The notes below the pieces were generated by a model, which saw only the letters and a program-made list of their open reading frames with translations, was not told where the DNA came from and ran no database searches. A stretch of 64,000 nucleotides of DNA from Bacteroidales bacterium (GTDB taxonomy: Bacteria > Bacteroidota > Bacteroidia > Bacteroidales > UBA932): contig JAFVVN010000016.1 of NCBI GenBank assembly GCA_017502125.1, forward strand, positions 124,001 to 188,000, read 5' to 3'. A program made the translations under genes and the position numbers. Shown piece by piece: positions 61,828 through 64,000 of this stretch (position 1 is its first letter; each line of letters opens with the position of its first letter).

Positions 61828-63666
61828 TTATTTTCCAATCACATTGCAGGTAGCCTCATTGACACCCATGGCCTTCACGAACAGAGCCAGTTCCTCAGCC
61901 TTGGACCTGTCGGTAAACGGTCCCACCACATACACCACCGTTCCATCACCTCTGACCACCCTTGCTATATCCTTTCCGGAGGCCTGCTGCCTTACTCCGG
62001 CCGCAACTCCCGCATCCAGTTCCCCTCCGGAAGGTACCATACGCACCTCATACAGTTCCTGCACCTTCGGCTTTTCCTTCTCCTTGGCCCTGGCCTTTGC
62101 CACGGTCACTGATTTTCCATCCACGAATGCGACGATGAACGCGCCGCGGAATCCCAGTTTCTTGACTGTATTCAGATTTGCGAGAACATCGGAATATGTT
62201 CGGAAAAGACCTACACGATAGACTGTATGGCCATTGGCCCCCGGCACCTCATAGACCGGACTCAGACCCTTGAGAGACTTCATGGAAGCCTTTCTCTTGG
62301 ATGCAAACATCTGGATCTGATATACGATTCCGGACGGAATGGACTGATCCTCGGCAAACTGGGCTTCATCCAGCACCTTGAACGAGTAGTCAAACTTGAC
62401 TTCCGGAATCTCAAAGACCATATTCAGAGGCCCACCCTGGGTCCTCTTCACGAATGAATACCCGGATTCATCTCCTGTCATATCCCTTTCTGCCTCAGCC
62501 ATAAGCTTCTCCGGATCAAGAACCACCCCCTTGAGCAGGAACTCCATCTCCATCTGCTGGAGCTTCGACATCGCCTGGGAAAGATTCTCCTGAATCGTGG
62601 AAAGTCTCGGAACATCCTTTCCTTCAGCCACCATGGCGGCATATACAGACAAGGAATCCTTCAATATGCGGACCTCCTTCATCTTCTGTATATATCTCTG
62701 AGTATCAGCATCTTCATGGCTCACTCTTACACCCGTGGCGCCTTCCACCTCCGCAACCGGTTCGAGTTCAGCAATCTTCACAAGCTCGGACGGATCATCC
62801 ACCGCCCTTCTGACCGGTACATTGTCAAATTCCAGCACATACACCCAGACACTGTCAGCTGAACATCCCCTGTTCGATGCGAATATGGAATATCTGCCGT
62901 CCTCGGTGTCCATGTAGAGAAAATCATCAGCGGGAGAAGAGTACGGGAATCCCATGTTCACAGGAGCGTCCCAGTCATTGTCATCTTCATTCCAATGAGA
63001 AACATATATATCATAACCCCCCACCCCATGCAGTCCTTCCGAAGCGAAGAAAAGCGACTTTCCGTCAGGAGAGAGCATCGGATATATCTCGTCGGAAGCC
63101 GACATCATCTGCTCGTTCAGCAGCGCAGGCTGTGTCCATATCGAATCACGAAGAGTGGAGGAATATATGTTCCTTATCCCCTCGCCGTCCCTGGATGACC
63201 AGTAGACGACCTTGTCATCATCCCTGACGAAAGAGGCACGGACAATCCTATGATTATCAGCCGAATCCAGCTGATTTGGAATAGATCTCCACGAACTGTC
63301 GGCAAGAGGGTAATGGAGGAAGAAGTCCCCGATGGAGAATTTCTCTCTTGCCACGACATCCGGCACGTCCACAAAGTTCATCATGTTCCTTCCGTTCTCG
63401 GACATGAGCACCTTGTCCTCCAGGTCCATTCTGAAAGCCGAATCCACAGCAGTCTGAAGGATGATGTCCTGAGTCAGTCCGAGAGCCTGTTCGTAAAGCG
63501 CAAGTGACTCATCGAAGCGATATTCCATGCGAAGGGAATCCCCGGAAGCGACCATGGCAGACGCCTTTGAAAGACGTCCGTCATCCTGTGCAGAAGATGC
63601 AAAGGAAACACCGAAACCAAGAACAGTCAATATCAAATATGCGAAGCTGTTACGCCCGATCTTCAT
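61828..63666 (-). CDS. PD40 (WD40-like) and SPOR domain envelope protein
   Basis: A 612-residue exported protein. I start at ATG 63666 (MKIGRNSFAYLILTVLGFG) because it gives a clean signal peptide (cleavage near FASSAQD); the frame is open much further upstream, but without protein character. A helical N-terminal part (about 30-100) precedes PD40 propeller repeats (about 170-300; PMLSPDGKSLFFASEGLHGV, DDFLYMDTEDGRYSIFASNR), a coiled linker (about 340-420) and two SPOR-like repeats (about 455-530, YQIQMFASKRKASMKSLKG; and about 545-612, ending NEATCNVIGK). SPOR domains bind peptidoglycan lacking stem peptides, often at division sites. Confidence 0.88.
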   Translation of the reverse strand: MKIGRNSFAYLILTVLGFGVSFASSAQDDGRLSKASAMVASGDSLRMEYRFDESLALYEQALGLTQDIILQTAVDSAFRMDLEDKVLMSENGRNMMNFVDVPDVVAREKFSIGDFFLHYPLADSSWRSIPNQLDSADNHRIVRASFVRDDDKVVYWSSRDGEGIRNIYSSTLRDSIWTQPALLNEQMMSASDEIYPMLSPDGKSLFFASEGLHGVGGYDIYVSHWNEDDNDWDAPVNMGFPYSSPADDFLYMDTEDGRYSIFASNRGCSADSVWVYVLEFDNVPVRRAVDDPSELVKIAELEPVAEVEGATGVRVSHEDADTQRYIQKMKEVRILKDSLSVYAAMVAEGKDVPRLSTIQENLSQAMSKLQQMEMEFLLKGVVLDPEKLMAEAERDMTGDESGYSFVKRTQGGPLNMVFEIPEVKFDYSFKVLDEAQFAEDQSIPSGIVYQIQMFASKRKASMKSLKGLSPVYEVPGANGHTVYRVGLFRTYSDVLANLNTVKKLGFRGAFIVAFVDGKSVTVAKARAKEKEKPKVQELYEVRMVPSGGELDAGVAAGVRQQASGKDIARVVRGDGTVVYVVGPFTDRSKAEELALFVKAMGVNEATCNVIGK

Positions 63667-63781
63667 CTCAAAATGCATTTTACAACCCACAAATTTAAAA
63701 AACTGTTTTGATATTTCTAAGAAAATCAACCCAAACACATGATAAAACAGCCCCATTTCTTTATTTATTGGAAAAAAGTCG

Positions 63782-63789
63782 TAAATTTG
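63782..63789 (+). promoter_or_regulatory. -7 box (TAAATTTG) before secDF
   Basis: TAAATTTG matches TAnnTTTG and gives a leader of about 85 nt before ATG 63875. The -33 element is not clear. Confidence 0.45.
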
Positions 63790-63874
63790 TGCCCTATTTT
63801 GCGGTCGGTATGCCATGCAACAAAGTTGAGGCATCAAAAACCTGAAACAAATATCATTAAAACAATAAATTATT

Positions 63875-64000
63875 ATGCAAAGTAAAGGTGCAATCAGATT
63901 TGTGGCGATCCTGCTTCTGCTCGCGTCTCTCTGGCAGCTCTCTTTCACTCTTGTGACAAATGTTCAGGAGAATAGAGCTGAGAAATACGCAGAGAACAAG
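63875..64000 (+). CDS. secDF: Protein translocase SecDF (partial, N-terminus only)
   Basis: Only the first 42 codons are in the window: MQSKGAIRFVAILLLLASLW, then QLSFTLVTNVQENRAEKYAE. A short polar start, one membrane helix and a charged helix with KYAE are characteristic of the fused SecD/SecF protein of Bacteroidales, which uses the proton gradient to pull exported proteins through SecYEG. The identification rests on the N-terminus alone. Confidence 0.7.
   Translation, partial: MQSKGAIRFVAILLLLASLWQLSFTLVTNVQENRAEKYAENK

Noticed and set aside
63667..63948. N-terminal extension of the SPOR/PD40 protein
   Set aside because: The upstream frame is AT-rich non-coding DNA with the secDF promoter; the signal peptide begins at 63666.
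1..64000. CRISPR array, prophage, transposase or integrase
   Set aside because: No regularly spaced repeats with unique spacers, and no transposase, integrase or phage structural genes were seen.

Overview
The window looks like a piece of a Bacteroidales chromosome. Direct reasons: a SusC-type receptor with an STN domain next to a FecR anti-sigma factor and an ECF sigma factor, several TonB-dependent receptor/lipoprotein pairs, fimbrillin-like and FISUMP domains, S46 and C69 peptidases, a SecDF start, and recurrent -7 boxes of the Bacteroidetes type (TAnnTTTG) upstream of genes. Genus cannot be read from the sequence; Rikenellaceae or the Cryptobacteroides group are guesses. I see no prophage, insertion sequence, integrase or CRISPR array.

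Layout. 1-4346: a SusC-like receptor (C-terminus outside the window), FecR, and a divergently transcribed ECF sigma factor. 4339-11494: an Lrp/AsnC regulator and an aspartate-family/methionine cluster, metX-thrA-metY-asd, each gene with a long, structured, non-coding leader. 11520-16758: galE and a phosphohexosamine mutase, divergent from a GH109-type lipoprotein and an N-acetylhexosamine kinase-like enzyme, which together suggest use of alpha-GalNAc glycans. 16766-21115: a lipoprotein/TonB receptor/DUF4249 operon. 21168-26733: DUF456 protein, Xaa-Pro peptidase, tRNA-Gly, ketopantoate reductase and GH43. 26837-34054: a receptor, DUF4876, beta-barrel and fimbrillin/FISUMP operon. 34303-36373: pheS, nitroreductase, small secreted protein. 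36472-42407: an operon of a C69 dipeptidase, a membrane ferredoxin and an S46 dipeptidyl-peptidase. 42508-47670: a ClpB lacking its N-domain, then the secG/lptE/sigma-54 activator operon (minus strand).

47822-64000: an abundant-looking lipoprotein with different codon use; an AraC regulator with paired operator-like repeats; a TonB receptor with a His-rich partner; an ion-transport operon (Na/Pi cotransporter and Ca/Na antiporter); a lipid operon (acyltransferase, CDP-alcohol transferase, GtrA); a tandem repeat block beside tRNA-Ser; floA/nfeD with a SPOR/PD40 protein; and the start of secDF.

The most interesting signals are not proteins. In the asd leader a 13-nt segment is perfectly complementary to the start-codon region, and also to a second leader segment that duplicates that region. 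The thrA leader has the same layout with a 10-nt segment, and metY is preceded by two copies of one hairpin ending next to its start codon. This points to a cis-acting translational switch set for the aspartate/methionine pathway. Other points are a possible RNA-thermometer hairpin before clpB, a repeat-derived in-frame insertion in ClpB, twin covarying hairpins at 23362-23479, and several small intergenic repeat families. All functions are inferred from motifs and family knowledge; no searches were run.
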